DNA of 64,000 nt from contig NZ_FOKE01000001.1 of assembly GCF_900112065.1 (NCBI RefSeq), positions 326,828 through 390,827 on the forward strand, written 5' to 3'. The position numbers and the translations under genes are program-made. This document shows, piece after piece, positions 19,015-28,176 of the stretch. The number at the start of each line of letters is the position of its first letter. Position 1 is the first letter of the stretch. Origin of the DNA: Cohnella sp. OV330 (GTDB lineage Bacteria > Bacillota > Bacilli > Paenibacillales > Paenibacillaceae). The notes beneath the pieces are model-generated. The model did not search any database. It saw only the letters and a list, made by a program, of their open reading frames with translations, and was not told where the DNA came from.

Positions 19015-19028
19015 TGTAATCGCTTTCA
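19015..19028 (-). promoter_or_regulatory. cre site upstream of the two-component operon
   Basis: TGTAATCGCTTTCA matches the cre consensus fully and lies about 41 bases before the response-regulator start. A possible -10 box TACAAT on the minus strand is at 19076-19081, which would put the cre site inside the transcribed leader. Confidence 0.7.
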
Positions 19029-19267
19029 TTTCTCGTGCCGAAGGCGGCGCAGATTTTTTTCGTTTTCGCTGCTTCTATTGTAGCGCATCGCGGACCTGGC
19101 CGCACTTTGAAAAGTTTGCATGTTTCTTTGTAAATTTAACAAACGCGTCTTTCGTTTAACGGAACTAAAATTTAACCGGTGCCGAACCATGGTTTGCGGG
19201 GGTGTCCGCGTATAGGCGGTCTGCTACAATGGGAGCGCCAGACTTCAGGAGAAAGCGGGTCTTGCCC

Positions 19268-20065
19268 ATGCCCTTCGCCATACGCGACATTATCGGTCGG
19301 CTGCGCGGCGACGTACCGCCCGTCGACGACACGGTCGACGTCCTGCTCGGCCCCGGCGGTCCGGATTCGCCGGTCAGCGGCGCGGCCGTCGCCTTCATGC
19401 CCTCGATCGAAGCGATCGAGCGCGCGGCCGAGCTGGGCGCTAATCTGCTGATCGCCCACGAAGGCGTCTATTACAGCCACCGTACGCCCGAGCGGATTCC
19501 GGATGACGATCCGGTTTATGAATACAAAAGGGACTTGCTCCGCCGAACCGGCCTCACCGTGTACCGCCATCACGATTACTGCCACTGCGCGGCGCCCGAT
19601 CCGATCACGCTCGGCCTGGTCAGGGCGATGGGCTGGGAGGCGGCGCTCGAACGCATGCTGCCGGCCGCGGCGGTGCTCGCCGTCCCGGCGATCCGCGCGG
19701 ACGAAGCGGCCGCGTACGTCAAGGCGCGGCTCGGCTTGTCCGGCGTGCGCTTCGCGGGCGAACCCGGCGCGGTCTGCCGCCGCATCGGCGTACTCGCCGG
19801 CTATCGCGGCGGCGGCGGTCTCGCCGTGCCGCTCCTGCGCGAGGAGCGGCTGGACCTGATCGTCGCCGGCGAAGGGCCCGAGTGGGAGACGCCGGAGTAC
19901 GTGCGGGACGCCGCGCACCTGGGCGCCGCGAAGGCGCTGCTCTTCATCGGCCACGCCGAGAGCGAGGCGCCCGGCATGCGGCTCGTGGCGGAGCGGCTGC
20001 GCGAGGCTTGTCCCGGGCTGCCGGTTCATTGGCTGGACGATAGGCCCGCGCTGCGGTACCTATGA
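19268..20065 (+). CDS. Nif3/DUF34-like metal-binding protein
   Basis: A 265-residue protein of the Nif3-like dinuclear metal fold. Metal-binding segments are visible in altered form: LIAHEGVYYSH near residue 60, YRHHDYCHC near 100, and a C-terminal LLFIGHAESE where canonical members have a His/Glu pair. The function of the family is unsettled (a hydrolase-like metal protein); no specific role is assigned. A -10-like TACAAT at 19224-19229 places transcription downstream of the ATG at 19202, so the start is ATG 19268 or TTG 19262. TTG 19262 has AGGAG 10 bases upstream. It is transcribed away from the xylan regulator and is convergent with the next gene. Confidence 0.75.
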   Translation: MPFAIRDIIGRLRGDVPPVDDTVDVLLGPGGPDSPVSGAAVAFMPSIEAIERAAELGANLLIAHEGVYYSHRTPERIPDDDPVYEYKRDLLRRTGLTVYRHHDYCHCAAPDPITLGLVRAMGWEAALERMLPAAAVLAVPAIRADEAAAYVKARLGLSGVRFAGEPGAVCRRIGVLAGYRGGGGLAVPLLREERLDLIVAGEGPEWETPEYVRDAAHLGAAKALLFIGHAESEAPGMRLVAERLREACPGLPVHWLDDRPALRYL

Positions 20066-20118
20066 GGGCCGCCCCGAGCGGCCCGATGACGCGCGGCCCC
20101 CGCCATCGGCCGCCGGGC
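20066..20118. terminator. GC-rich bidirectional hairpin between convergent genes
   Basis: AGGGCCGC...GCGGCCCGATG pairs imperfectly with CATCGGCCGCCGGGCCCT. It separates the plus-strand Nif3-like gene from the minus-strand lipoprotein gene. No T-run follows, so its efficiency is uncertain. Confidence 0.45.
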
Positions 20119-20120
20119 CC

Positions 20121-20996
20121 TCAGCCGCGAACCACGCGAAATCCCTGGTCCGGACCGACGCCGCTCGCCTCGAACTTGCCGCGGTAGGCCGGCTCGGCGC
20201 TGCCGACGTCGCCCATCCAGCCGCCGCCTTTGACGACGCGGTACGTGCCGCTCCCAAGCTCCGGGTCCGCGTACCAGTCCCAGCACCATTCCCTGACGTT
20301 GCCGGACATGTCGTACAGCCCCAGCTCGTTCGGCTTCTTGCCGCCGACCGCGCGCGGCTGCGTACGATTGTTCTCGATCGCGGGCCAGTTCCACGCGCCG
20401 GACAGCTGCCGTTCGCCGGCATTCCTCCAGTACCAGGCGACTTCGTCCGCAAGATCGCTCCCGCTGTACGTATAGCTCTTGCTCATCGCGCCGCCGCCCG
20501 CCGCATATTCCCACTCCGCCTCGGTGGGCAACCGATAGCCGTCGGCGTCTTTCCGGATCGTGACCGTCCATTTCAAGGGGTCGTTTTCGCTCCGATTGTT
20601 CGGATCCTTGTTCGTTTTGTCGATGTCATAGTAGGGCTTCAGGCCTTCCTTGAAGCTTCTTCGATTGCAGTATTCAATCGCGTCGTACCAGTTCGCCATC
20701 TGTACCGGCAGCCGGTCGCCTTTAAACGCGGAGGGGTTGCCGCCCATGACGTCGGTCCATTCTTTTTGCGTGACCTCGTAGCGGCTCATGTATAAGTCCG
20801 GCACCGTGACCTCTTTTCCATAATAGCCGGACTTCGCATTCGTAAAATGGCCGCCTTTAATGAGCACGAAGTTGTCGTTTGCTGCGGGCTTCTCGGTCGC
20901 TGCCAAGCGTTCATTCGCCGCCGGCTCGTCATTCGAACAAGCGACGGTTGCAAGCAGAATGACTACGGCAAGCGGCATCAGGACTTGCTTCCTCAT
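20121..20996 (-). CDS. Lipoprotein with formylglycine-generating-enzyme (SUMF1) fold
   Basis: A 291-residue lipoprotein: lipobox LATVAC with C20, then one FGE-sulfatase domain. Landmarks are MSRYEVTQKEWTDVMG, GYRLPTEAEWEYAA, GLYDMSGNVREWCWDWY and the closing GFRVVRG. The paired catalytic cysteines of true formylglycine-generating enzymes are not seen near the C-terminus, and no sulfatase is nearby, so it is more likely a surface protein using the fold for binding. ATG 20996 has AAAGGAG 7 bases upstream. It lies between Nif3 and GH11; a link to xylan use is only positional. Confidence 0.8.
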   Translation of the reverse strand: MRKQVLMPLAVVILLATVACSNDEPAANERLAATEKPAANDNFVLIKGGHFTNAKSGYYGKEVTVPDLYMSRYEVTQKEWTDVMGGNPSAFKGDRLPVQMANWYDAIEYCNRRSFKEGLKPYYDIDKTNKDPNNRSENDPLKWTVTIRKDADGYRLPTEAEWEYAAGGGAMSKSYTYSGSDLADEVAWYWRNAGERQLSGAWNWPAIENNRTQPRAVGGKKPNELGLYDMSGNVREWCWDWYADPELGSGTYRVVKGGGWMGDVGSAEPAYRGKFEASGVGPDQGFRVVRG

Positions 20997-21043
20997 GCAT
21001 CTGCTCCTTTCTGACGGTCAGGCCGAATCGGTCTTTGGCGTCG

Positions 21044-21078
21044 AAAAACAGAAGACTGCCGGCTGTAAGGCCGGCAGG
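21044..21078 (-). terminator. Terminator of the GH11 xylanase gene
   Basis: On the minus strand CTGCCGGC and GCCGGCAG pair around a 6-base loop, followed by TCTTCTGTTTTT. It lies 27 bases past the xylanase stop codon. Confidence 0.8.
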
Positions 21079-21104
21079 TCTTGGAACGCGCAATGGAAGG
21101 GCGA

Positions 21105-21740
21105 TTACCAGACGGTGACGTTGGAGCTACCGCTGCTCTGGTAGCCTTCGGTCGCCAGTACTTGATAGGACCAGCTGCTGCCCAGGTTCATGCCTTTGCT
21201 CTTCCAGGCGTTGACGTGGTTGCTGAAGGTGATCGCCACATTGCTTCCGGTCGGACGCTTCGACTGGCGGACGCTCCAGTATTGGGTGAACGTCTGGGTG
21301 CCGTCGATCGAAGGCGCGTTGTAGCGCGTCGCCGTATAAATGTCGTACGTGCCGCCATCGCTGGTAACGGTGCCTTTGTACGTGCCGGTCGGCCTGTACG
21401 TGCCCCAGCTGTCCACGACGTAATATTCGATGAGCGAATTGCGCGTCCAACCGTAAAGCGTCAAATAACCGTTGCCGGACGGCGCCCAGACGCCGGCATT
21501 GTAGTTGATGACCCGGTTCGGCGAGCCGGTGTTCCAGCCTTTGCCGACCACGAAGTTGCCGGTGTTCGACCAATTGACGCTGTAGTTGCCGCCGGAGCCG
21601 TTGACCGCGTTCACCGTCCCGCCGCCGTCCGTCCAGTTCTGCCAGTAGTCCGTAGCCGCGCTCGAGGCCGTCGCGAACAGCCCGAAGCTCATCGTAGCCG
21701 CCAGCAATGCCGAAGTCATTTTCTTGGAAAGCTTCATCAT
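21105..21740 (-). CDS. xynA: Secreted GH11 endo-beta-1,4-xylanase
   Basis: A 211-residue enzyme with a signal peptide (residues 1-28) and a single GH11 jelly-roll, the size and layout of Bacillus XynA. The nucleophile is E105 in [12 protein letters not shown] and the acid/base E198 in [11 protein letters not shown]. It should cut exposed xylan outside the cell and supply oligosaccharides to the importer. The start at 21740 is fixed by AGGAGG 6 bases upstream; the longer frame to 21773 has no role. It is monocistronic, with a terminator and a cre-like operator in front. Confidence 0.96.
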   Translation of the reverse strand: MMKLSKKMTSALLAATMSFGLFATASSAATDYWQNWTDGGGTVNAVNGSGGNYSVNWSNTGNFVVGKGWNTGSPNRVINYNAGVWAPSGNGYLTLYGWTRNSLIEYYVVDSWGTYRPTGTYKGTVTSDGGTYDIYTATRYNAPSIDGTQTFTQYWSVRQSKRPTGSNVAITFSNHVNAWKSKGMNLGSSWSYQVLATEGYQSSGSSNVTVW

Positions 21741-21867
21741 CTTGTTCCTCCTTGTATCCTTTGGATTTGTCATGTCCTGCCGGGAGCCGTTTCGGCCCCT
21801 CCATCGCGCAGTTCGCCGGTTTACCGCGCCTTAGCCGTGCCGACTGCGTCTGCCTCACCTCCGAGTT

Positions 21868-21890
21868 CATTATAAATTGTAAGCGCATCC
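21868..21890 (-). promoter_or_regulatory. -10 box and cre-like site upstream of GH11 xylanase
   Basis: On the minus strand TATAAT (21868-21873) is preceded by a cre-like sequence; the plus-strand reading is TGTAAGCGCATCCA (21877-21890), one clear mismatch from consensus. The site lies between the -35 and -10 positions, where CcpA would block polymerase. Confidence 0.6.
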
Positions 21891-22044
21891 ATAAATACCT
21901 AAGGAATTAAAGATTTGCCTGCGAATATTTAACGAATTTTGGGCAGCCTTTCAACGGCGAGATCGGGATGGTCCAGTTAGAAGTTCTTGCGCATGAGAAA
22001 CCGCAGCACCTGGGGTCAATATTAATCAACACTTTTCGCCGATT

Positions 22045-22107
22045 TGTTCACATCTGAACAGATCGCGTTTTTTTAACCATTGAACGAGAGCTCGGGCGCT
22101 CTATAAT
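22045..22107 (+). promoter_or_regulatory. Promoter with palindromic operators upstream of the MFS-alcohol dehydrogenase operon
   Basis: TTGAAC (22080-22085) and TATAAT (22102-22107) are 16 bases apart. The spacer contains AGAGC/GCTCT, and upstream lies the palindrome TGTTCACATCTGAACA (22045-22060). An outer pair TTAATCAAC (22022-22030) and GTTGATTAA (22119-22127) brackets the promoter. This arrangement suggests repressor control by a factor not encoded next door. The rest of the 21741-22197 gap shows no gene. Confidence 0.7.
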
Positions 22108-22197
22108 AATAGACGCGAGTTGATTAAACAAAACGACTCGATTTGCGTGTCAACGGCACGGATTTGCGAAGACAGCGAAGAAATGCGAGGTGCATGC

Positions 22198-23364
22198 TTG
22201 ACCCGTTCCAATCGTATGTTGATTTTTATTTTAACCGTCGGCGTATTCGGCATTTTGAATACCGAGATGGGCGTCATCGGGCTGCTGCCCGCCGTCGCGG
22301 ATCGCTATGGGATCAGCGTATCTCAAGCGGGGTGGCTTGTGAGCGGATTCGCCCTTGCGGTCGCGGCGTCCGGCCCGATCCTGCCGTTATTGTGCTCTGG
22401 GCTTAACCGTAAGACGGCCATGCTGCTCGTTCTGGGCGCCTTCGCCTTGGGGAACGTCGTCTCCCTGTTCGCGACGGATTTTTCGATGGCCTTGGCCGCC
22501 CGCGTGCTTCCGGCCTTTTTGCATCCCGTGTATTGCTCGCTCGCGTTTACGGTAGCAGCGGGCTCGGTCCGGCAGGAGGACGCGCCGAAGGCGGTATCGA
22601 AAGTGTTCATCGGCGTATCCGCCGGGATGGTCGTGGGGGTGCCGATCGCCAGCTTTCTGGCAAGCGCCGCTTCTTTGCAGGTGGCGATGGCGTTTTTCGC
22701 CGCGGTCAACATTGCGGTATTTTTGGCGACGCTGCTCTTTGTGCCGTCTATGCCCGTCAAGGAAAGAATGTCGTACGGCGCGCAAATCGCCGTTTTGAAA
22801 AAATCCGCCGTCTGGCTCTCGATCGCGGCCGTGCTCTTCATCAACGCGGCGATATTCGGCGTCTACAGCTACCTGGCCGAATATCTCGGCACGGTCACGC
22901 AGCTGTCCGCGAATGCCGTCAGCATCCTGCTGTTCGTATTCGGCGGCGCCAATATGATCGGCAACGTCGTCGCAGGCCGGCTGCTCTCGCATCGCGCGAA
23001 CCGTTCCATGATCGTATTCCCGTTTATGCTGGCCGCGGTTTACCTGCTGCTCTTTTTCACCGGACAGTTCAGCCTGCCGACGGCGATCCTCACGCTGGTC
23101 TGGGGCATACTGGCCGGCTTCGGCTCCAACATGAATCAATATGTCATGGCCTCCGCCGCGCCCGATGCGCCGGACTTCGCGAACGGTTTGTTTTTAACGT
23201 CGGCGAACTTGGGCGTCACCTTCGGCGCATCGGCCGGCGGTTTATTGATCGCCGAATGGGGTACATCGTATGTCGTACTCGCAGGCGTCCTATCGTTAGT
23301 ATTGGGTTATATCGCCGTCTTGCTTAGAAATCGCGTGCTGTCCACAGCTCCGCTACATTTATGA
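22198..23364 (+). CDS. MFS transporter, AraJ/drug-efflux type (12 TM)
   Basis: A 388-residue major facilitator protein with 12 predicted helices, close to the AraJ/YdhP group of small-molecule exporters ([24 protein letters not shown] in helix 1-2). Two weakly hydrophilic halves join near residue 190 ([11 protein letters not shown]). The start is TTG at 22198 with GAGGTG upstream; ATG 22183 is an in-frame alternative, and the frame reaching back to 22120 overlaps the operator. It is co-transcribed with a zinc alcohol dehydrogenase 19 bases downstream, so the pair may clear a toxic carbonyl or alcohol (inference). Substrate not known. Confidence 0.85.
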   Translation: MTRSNRMLIFILTVGVFGILNTEMGVIGLLPAVADRYGISVSQAGWLVSGFALAVAASGPILPLLCSGLNRKTAMLLVLGAFALGNVVSLFATDFSMALAARVLPAFLHPVYCSLAFTVAAGSVRQEDAPKAVSKVFIGVSAGMVVGVPIASFLASAASLQVAMAFFAAVNIAVFLATLLFVPSMPVKERMSYGAQIAVLKKSAVWLSIAAVLFINAAIFGVYSYLAEYLGTVTQLSANAVSILLFVFGGANMIGNVVAGRLLSHRANRSMIVFPFMLAAVYLLLFFTGQFSLPTAILTLVWGILAGFGSNMNQYVMASAAPDAPDFANGLFLTSANLGVTFGASAGGLLIAEWGTSYVVLAGVLSLVLGYIAVLLRNRVLSTAPLHL

Positions 23365-23383
23365 ACATCCAGGAGGTTTTACG

Positions 23384-24430
23384 ATGATCACCGTTAACGC
23401 ACGCGCTACCTTTAGCCCTGAAGGGCCGTTTAAGCTGACCGAGATCGAGCGCAGAGAGCTTCAGCCGCACGATGTGCTCATCGAAATTAAGTACGCCGGC
23501 ATCTGCCATTCCGATATCCATACCGCCCGCGGCGAATGGGGTCCGGTTCAATATCCGCTCGTGCCGGGGCACGAAATCGCGGGCATCGTCGCCCAAGTCG
23601 GCTCGGCCGTCACCAAGCATGCCGTCGGCGACCGGGTCGGCGTCGGCTGCATGGTCGACTCTTGCGGAGAATGTCCGAACTGCCATAAGGGAGAGGAACA
23701 GTACTGCCTGAACGGCATGACGGGCACTTATGGCGCGACCGATAAGTACGGCCACTATACGCAGGGCGGTTATTCCACCCATATCGTGGTGACTGAAGAA
23801 TTCGTCGTCCGCATTCCGGACAGCCTCCCGCTCGACGCCGCCGCGCCGCTGCTGTGCGCCGGTATCACCACCTATTCGCCGCTGCGTCACTGGGGCGCCG
23901 CTCCCGGCAAACGCGTCGCCGTCGTCGGACTCGGCGGGCTGGGCCATATGGCCGTGAAGCTCGCGCATGCGATGGGCGCGGAGGTCACGGTACTGTCCCA
24001 ATCGCTGAAGAAAAAAGAAGACGGCCTGAAGCTGGGCGCGGACCACTACTATGCGACTAGCGATCAGGAGACGTTCAAGACGCTGGCGGGCTCGTTCGAC
24101 CTCATCGTGAACACCGTGAGCGCGAAGCTCGATATGAGCGCCTACCTGTCGCTGCTGGCGCTGGACGGCACGCTCGTCAATGTCGGCGCGCCCGCGGAGC
24201 CGCTGTCCGTGAACGTATTCTCGCTGATCGGCCACCGCCGCTCCTTCGCCGGCTCGATGATCGGCGGCATCCGCGAGACGCAGGAAATGCTCGACTTCTG
24301 CGCCGAGCACGGCATCGCGCCGGAGATCGAGGTCATCTCCGCCGACCGGATCGACGAAGCGTGGGAGCGCGTGTTGGCTTCGGACGTCCGGTACCGGTTC
24401 GTCATCGATATCAGCACGATGGAAGCCTGA
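23384..24430 (+). CDS. Zinc-dependent alcohol dehydrogenase, NAD(P) type (YahK/cinnamyl-alcohol family)
   Basis: A 348-residue medium-chain dehydrogenase. The catalytic zinc site is in [15 protein letters not shown] and PGHEIAGIV; the structural zinc cysteines are in [15 protein letters not shown]. The nucleotide fold has [15 protein letters not shown]. It should reduce aldehydes, probably with NADPH, as related YahK enzymes do. AGGAGG is 7 bases before the ATG. It is second in an operon with the MFS exporter and ends in a strong terminator. Confidence 0.92.
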   Translation: MITVNARATFSPEGPFKLTEIERRELQPHDVLIEIKYAGICHSDIHTARGEWGPVQYPLVPGHEIAGIVAQVGSAVTKHAVGDRVGVGCMVDSCGECPNCHKGEEQYCLNGMTGTYGATDKYGHYTQGGYSTHIVVTEEFVVRIPDSLPLDAAAPLLCAGITTYSPLRHWGAAPGKRVAVVGLGGLGHMAVKLAHAMGAEVTVLSQSLKKKEDGLKLGADHYYATSDQETFKTLAGSFDLIVNTVSAKLDMSAYLSLLALDGTLVNVGAPAEPLSVNVFSLIGHRRSFAGSMIGGIRETQEMLDFCAEHGIAPEIEVISADRIDEAWERVLASDVRYRFVIDISTMEA

Positions 24431-24471
24431 TCCGCGATTCGACGGCTCACGCGATCCAGTGAACGCTAATG

Positions 24472-24504
24472 CTCTCGTCCCTTTTATAGGGACGGGAGTT
24501 TTTT
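24472..24504 (+). terminator. Intrinsic terminator of the MFS-alcohol dehydrogenase operon
   Basis: CTCTCGTCCC and GGGACGGGAG pair around TTTTATA-like loop bases and are followed by TTTTTT. Confidence 0.92.
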
Positions 24505-24612
24505 ATTGATAAAAATGGGGGATGCCGTCGCATTCGAATAACTACTCTTGTCCAATCGCTCGCCGAAAATCCGAATACGATACAGCATTCCATACCAGAG
24601 GAGGTGAACGGC

Positions 24613-24987
24613 ATGCCCTATTCAACCGGTACGGTCACGAATACGAGAGACTTCGGTACGGCCTCGACGAACATCGTCCTCAACGTCCGAAATCTGGATA
24701 TCGCTCTCCCTGTCAGCGTCATCGTTAAAATATTCGCTTCCGTCGATTCGGACAATTTCTACACGGCATACGTGTCCTCGTTCGATGTCCCACCGAATGC
24801 ATACGACGTCAGAACCTTTTTTATCGCAGGCAATGTCGCCTATGAAGTGCAAGTCGACTTGTTTTCCAACTCGACCAACGCGCTGATTTCCGTTTATGGC
24901 ATCGACGAATTCGGCAATCTGGTCACGGACCAACGCTTCGCGCAGAACGAGATGAGCTTTATCCCTACGCTCAGTCCGAACCCGTAA
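24613..24987 (+). CDS. Small hypothetical protein, predicted beta-sandwich
   Basis: A 124-residue protein with no signal peptide or membrane helix. Alternating hydrophobic residues (NIVLNVRNLD, VSVIVKIFASV, YEVQVDLFS) suggest a small beta-sandwich; Thr/Asn/Ser are abundant. Similar short proteins occur in spore-forming bacilli, but I cannot assign a function. ATG 24613 has AGGAGGTG 6 bases upstream; the GTG at 24604 is part of that site. It is flanked by a terminator on each side, so it is a single transcription unit. Its own promoter must lie in the 100 bases after 24504, but no clear box pair is seen. Confidence 0.7.
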   Translation: MPYSTGTVTNTRDFGTASTNIVLNVRNLDIALPVSVIVKIFASVDSDNFYTAYVSSFDVPPNAYDVRTFFIAGNVAYEVQVDLFSNSTNALISVYGIDEFGNLVTDQRFAQNEMSFIPTLSPNP

Positions 24988-25015
24988 CGCCATAAGGAAA
25001 AATTGAATGTATTGT

Positions 25016-25044
25016 GCCTGCCGGTTTTCCGGCGGGCTTTTTTT
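25016..25044 (+). terminator. Intrinsic terminator of the small hypothetical gene
   Basis: GCCTGCCGG and CCGGCGGGC pair around TTTT and are followed by seven T residues. Confidence 0.92.
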
Positions 25045-25095
25045 GAGTGACGAGACCACGAATACCGTCATGTTGCGTACGTGACTTGGATTCCT

Positions 25096-26658
25096 CTACG
25101 ACACCGAAGCGCCCTGCGCGTCCTCCTGAATGCCCTCGGCCTGGTTCGACTGCGTCTCTCCGATCGGCCTTAAGTGCCGCAACCGCATAGCGACAAGAAC
25201 CGCGATCGCGAGCATGACCGCGCCGCAGACTGCCGCGACCGCGTGCATCCCGCTCGCAAAGGCTTCGCGCGCGCCCGCGAGCAGCGTCCGTCCGACTTGC
25301 GCAGGAAGACCTTCCGCGATCGCGGCGGCACCAGCGAGACTATCGCGCGAGGCTTGTACGGCAGATGCCGGCAAGCCGGCAGGAATCGCGTCCGCCACCT
25401 GAGTGCGATAGACGACCGTGCCGACGCTGCCTAAGACCGCGATGCCCAGCGCGAAGGCGAATTCGCCGCTGGTCTGCAGCATGGCGGCCGCCGATCCCGC
25501 CTTCTCGGGCGGAGCCGAACCGACGACGAGGTCGCTCGACAGGCTCGGCAGCGGAGCAGCCCCTATGTTGAAGCAGATATAGCCGGCTACCACCAACGCA
25601 AGGCCTGATTCGACGCCCGCCTGGGTCAACAGTACGCAGCCTGCGGTCGATACCAGCAGCCCGCCTCCTATCAATCTAGCCGGTCGGATCCGGCGCGCGA
25701 GCAGCGGCGAGAAGAACATGCCTGCCATCGAGCCGATCACCCCGGGGAGCGTATACAATCCGGCCTCAAGCGGCGACATGCCCAGGACGAACTGAAGGTA
25801 CTGCGCGATAAAGAGCATGATCGCTCCCGTCAGCGTGACGCCGAACATGGCCCCCAGCGCAGCGCCGAATCCGGGACTGGCGAACAGCCGCAGATCGAGC
25901 AGCGGGCTCGCCAGCCGGCGCTGCCGCGATACGAACGCCGCGCCAAGGGCGACGCCTCCCATAATCAGCAGCGCTGGCGTCATTTGCAGGCCGTGCTTCG
26001 CGGTCTCCTTCAAGCCGTAGATGATCGGCAGAATCGCGCCTAGCGACAGCGCCACGCTGATCCCGTCCAGCCGCCCGGCTTGGGGGTGCCGGTATTCGGG
26101 CAGCAGCAACGGACCGGCAATGAGCAGAAGCAGCATCACGGGCACGCCCAGCAGGAATACCGAGCCCCACCGGAAGTGCTCCAGCATGACGCCGCCGACC
26201 ACGGGCCCCAGCGCCATGCCGCCCATCGAGCAGGTCAGCCATATGCCGATGGCAAAGGAGCGCTGTTTGGCGTCGCGGAACATGCTGCTAATCAAGGCTA
26301 GCGTAGATGGCGATACGGTCGCCCCGGCAATGCCGAGGATCGCGCGGGCCGCGATAAGCATCTCGGGGCTTGTGGAAAATGAGGCCATGATCGAAGCCAG
26401 CATGAATGCAGAGCCGCCGATCAACAGCAGCTTGCGCCGGCCGATCCGGTCTCCCAGCGTCCCCATGGTGATCAGGCATCCGGCGAGCATAAATCCGTAA
26501 ATGTCGATGATCCACAGCTGCTGGGCGCTGTCGGCGCCGAGCTCTTCGCCGATATGCGGCAGCGCGAGGATCATGACGGAGAGATCGATCGAGACGAGCA
26601 GGGCGGGCAGCGCAAGAACCGCAAGCCCGCTCCATTCGCGGATGCCGGCCTTAGTCAT
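25096..26658 (-). CDS. 14-TM MFS multidrug efflux transporter (DHA2, QacA/EmrB type)
   Basis: A 520-residue MFS protein with 14 predicted helices. Typical DHA2 signatures are SIDLSVMILALPHIGEELGA in helix 1, GDRIGRRKLLLIGG in the helix 2-3 loop, and the helix 5 antiporter motif LGPVVGGVMLEHFRWGSVFL. It probably exports cationic or lipophilic toxic compounds by proton antiport (family role). ATG 26658 has GGGAGGTG about 9 bases upstream. It stands alone; no adjacent regulator is seen, and a stem-loop ends the gene upstream of it. Confidence 0.9.
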   Translation of the reverse strand: MTKAGIREWSGLAVLALPALLVSIDLSVMILALPHIGEELGADSAQQLWIIDIYGFMLAGCLITMGTLGDRIGRRKLLLIGGSAFMLASIMASFSTSPEMLIAARAILGIAGATVSPSTLALISSMFRDAKQRSFAIGIWLTCSMGGMALGPVVGGVMLEHFRWGSVFLLGVPVMLLLLIAGPLLLPEYRHPQAGRLDGISVALSLGAILPIIYGLKETAKHGLQMTPALLIMGGVALGAAFVSRQRRLASPLLDLRLFASPGFGAALGAMFGVTLTGAIMLFIAQYLQFVLGMSPLEAGLYTLPGVIGSMAGMFFSPLLARRIRPARLIGGGLLVSTAGCVLLTQAGVESGLALVVAGYICFNIGAAPLPSLSSDLVVGSAPPEKAGSAAAMLQTSGEFAFALGIAVLGSVGTVVYRTQVADAIPAGLPASAVQASRDSLAGAAAIAEGLPAQVGRTLLAGAREAFASGMHAVAAVCGAVMLAIAVLVAMRLRHLRPIGETQSNQAEGIQEDAQGASVS

Positions 26659-26825
26659 GAATGAGCACCTCCCTTACTGAACTTTTTAGCAGAACGCAAA
26701 AATGGCATAAATAGCTCCTTTATCGCGCGCGAGATGGTTACCGGTGACCCCATCGTAATTCATGACGCAACGTCAGGTGCAAGCAAAAAATGGCCATTAC
26801 CCAAGGGGGATACATTTGAATCAAT

Positions 26826-26873
26826 AAAACGAGCCGCACAGGCACCGGTATTCGGTGTCCGTACGGCTTGTCC
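26826..26873. repeat. Stem-loop repeat, copy 1 (terminator-like)
   Basis: A long imperfect hairpin (GAGCCG...CACCG, loop, CGGTG...ACGGCT) just past the stop codon of the 26898-27263 gene; on the minus strand it is followed by CGTTTTATT. A closely related sequence occurs at 28993-29038, with several paired changes that keep the stem. Confidence 0.75.
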
Positions 26874-26897
26874 ATATGTCATATGCTTCGTTATCTA

Positions 26898-27263
26898 CTA
26901 ATAATTATTCTTGTGACCACTTAATTTCTGGAATATAAAAAAAACGAAATAAGATATAACAGAAGCTAGCCCCCCTATAATTGCAAAAAGAATATTTATC
27001 AATATAGAGGTAATAATGTTTCCGGAGATTGAAAACAAGCATGCAATAAATAAAAAAATATATAAGTACTTTATTTTCGAGTACTGGTTACCTCTGTTAA
27101 AAATTGAGTATAAAAATAAAATGAAGGAATAAAAGACCAGAAAAGAACGCAATCCATAATTTCCACTAAACTTTTCTTGTAAATTAACGATGTCAAACAA
27201 TAAAACAATGAATCCCCAACCAATAAAACAAGAGATAAGCAATTGGACATTTTTCCAAGTCAT
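26898..27263 (-). CDS. AT-rich four-helix membrane protein, unknown
   Basis: A 121-residue, very hydrophobic protein with four predicted membrane helices and a short basic C-terminus (FQKLSGHKNNY). No family is recognised. Base composition is strongly AT-rich, unlike nearly all of the window, and the codons are A/T-ending. AAGGGAG lies 7 bases before ATG. It is 70 bases downstream of the equally AT-rich secreted-protein gene, so the two are probably one imported unit. Confidence 0.7.
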   Translation of the reverse strand: MTWKNVQLLISCFIGWGFIVLLFDIVNLQEKFSGNYGLRSFLVFYSFILFLYSIFNRGNQYSKIKYLYIFLFIACLFSISGNIITSILINILFAIIGGLASVISYFVFFIFQKLSGHKNNY

Positions 27264-27333
27264 TTAATATCTCCCTTGAACTTAAGATAGAACTAAGAAC
27301 ACCCTTTATAAGTGTTCTTAGTTCTCTTAATTT

Positions 27334-28176
27334 TTATTGAATGCCTGACCAGCTATGCGAGTATGTCCACTTCACACCATACATCAATGGTTCCACTAGA
27401 GTATAGTCTGAATTTAAATAGGCTCGGAAAGATAATAATGCAACTCCATTTGTTCCAACTATATTCACAATATAACTGCCTCTAGTTCTAGCATAATCAC
27501 TAGAATTTTTAGATGAATTATCTGTAATTGCTGTAGAAGCATTTACTACAACTAAGGGTAGTTGACTCCATGTCCCTGCATCTGTGGTATCGTAGACCGA
27601 TAATTCTGTACTAGTAAAGTTTAAGAATGAAGTCAAGCCCAACTTTGTATCTGGATACATAAAATGATAGGTGACCACGACATATTGATCTTGGTATGAA
27701 CCATAAGGTGAACTCCATGGAGTATCACTTAAAGTCTGCACATTATTGTTTTGATCAGGCAATTTAGTTAAGGTATGCTCTACCGAATAAAAAGATCCAT
27801 CATCGAGTTGGACAAACTTTATTTCCTCATCCTCTATTTGAGCTCCCGTTGAAATCTCTCTTATGGTTTTATTTATATCTTTGTTTATTGCTTCTTCACT
27901 ATAAACATCGATGGTCTTTGCGTATTCTTTTTCTAGCGAAGGATTGTCCCTAAACAATTTCTCATATTTTTCTTTTATTTTTATTGCTTTCTTATCACCA
28001 AACCCCCCTTTTTCTCCAGATTTAACATATTCAAAGTATGCTTGATTGGCCTCCTTTAATTCGCTATAGTTGATTTTCTCCATTTCTTTATTCGATGAAG
28101 CTGCATAACTGGGGATTGCAAATGATAAAGATAGAACAACTAACATCAACCCAGATTTAAAACCCGTTTTTTTCAT
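27334..28176 (-). CDS. AT-rich secreted protein, unknown
   Basis: A 280-residue protein with a clear signal peptide (cleavage after SYAA, near residue 25). A charged helical part follows (about 30-115), then a beta-rich part with many Tyr, Trp and Thr (about 120-280) ending in KWTYSHSWSGIQ. I do not recognise a family. GGAGG precedes the ATG by 7 bases. Upstream, two direct TTTGTCGAT copies (28261 and 28285) may be operators. The AT-rich composition marks recent transfer with the downstream membrane protein; a secreted factor with a membrane partner (for example a toxin or immunity pair) is possible but unsupported. Confidence 0.72.
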   Translation of the reverse strand: MKKTGFKSGLMLVVLSLSFAIPSYAASSNKEMEKINYSELKEANQAYFEYVKSGEKGGFGDKKAIKIKEKYEKLFRDNPSLEKEYAKTIDVYSEEAINKDINKTIREISTGAQIEDEEIKFVQLDDGSFYSVEHTLTKLPDQNNNVQTLSDTPWSSPYGSYQDQYVVVTYHFMYPDTKLGLTSFLNFTSTELSVYDTTDAGTWSQLPLVVVNASTAITDNSSKNSSDYARTRGSYIVNIVGTNGVALLSFRAYLNSDYTLVEPLMYGVKWTYSHSWSGIQ

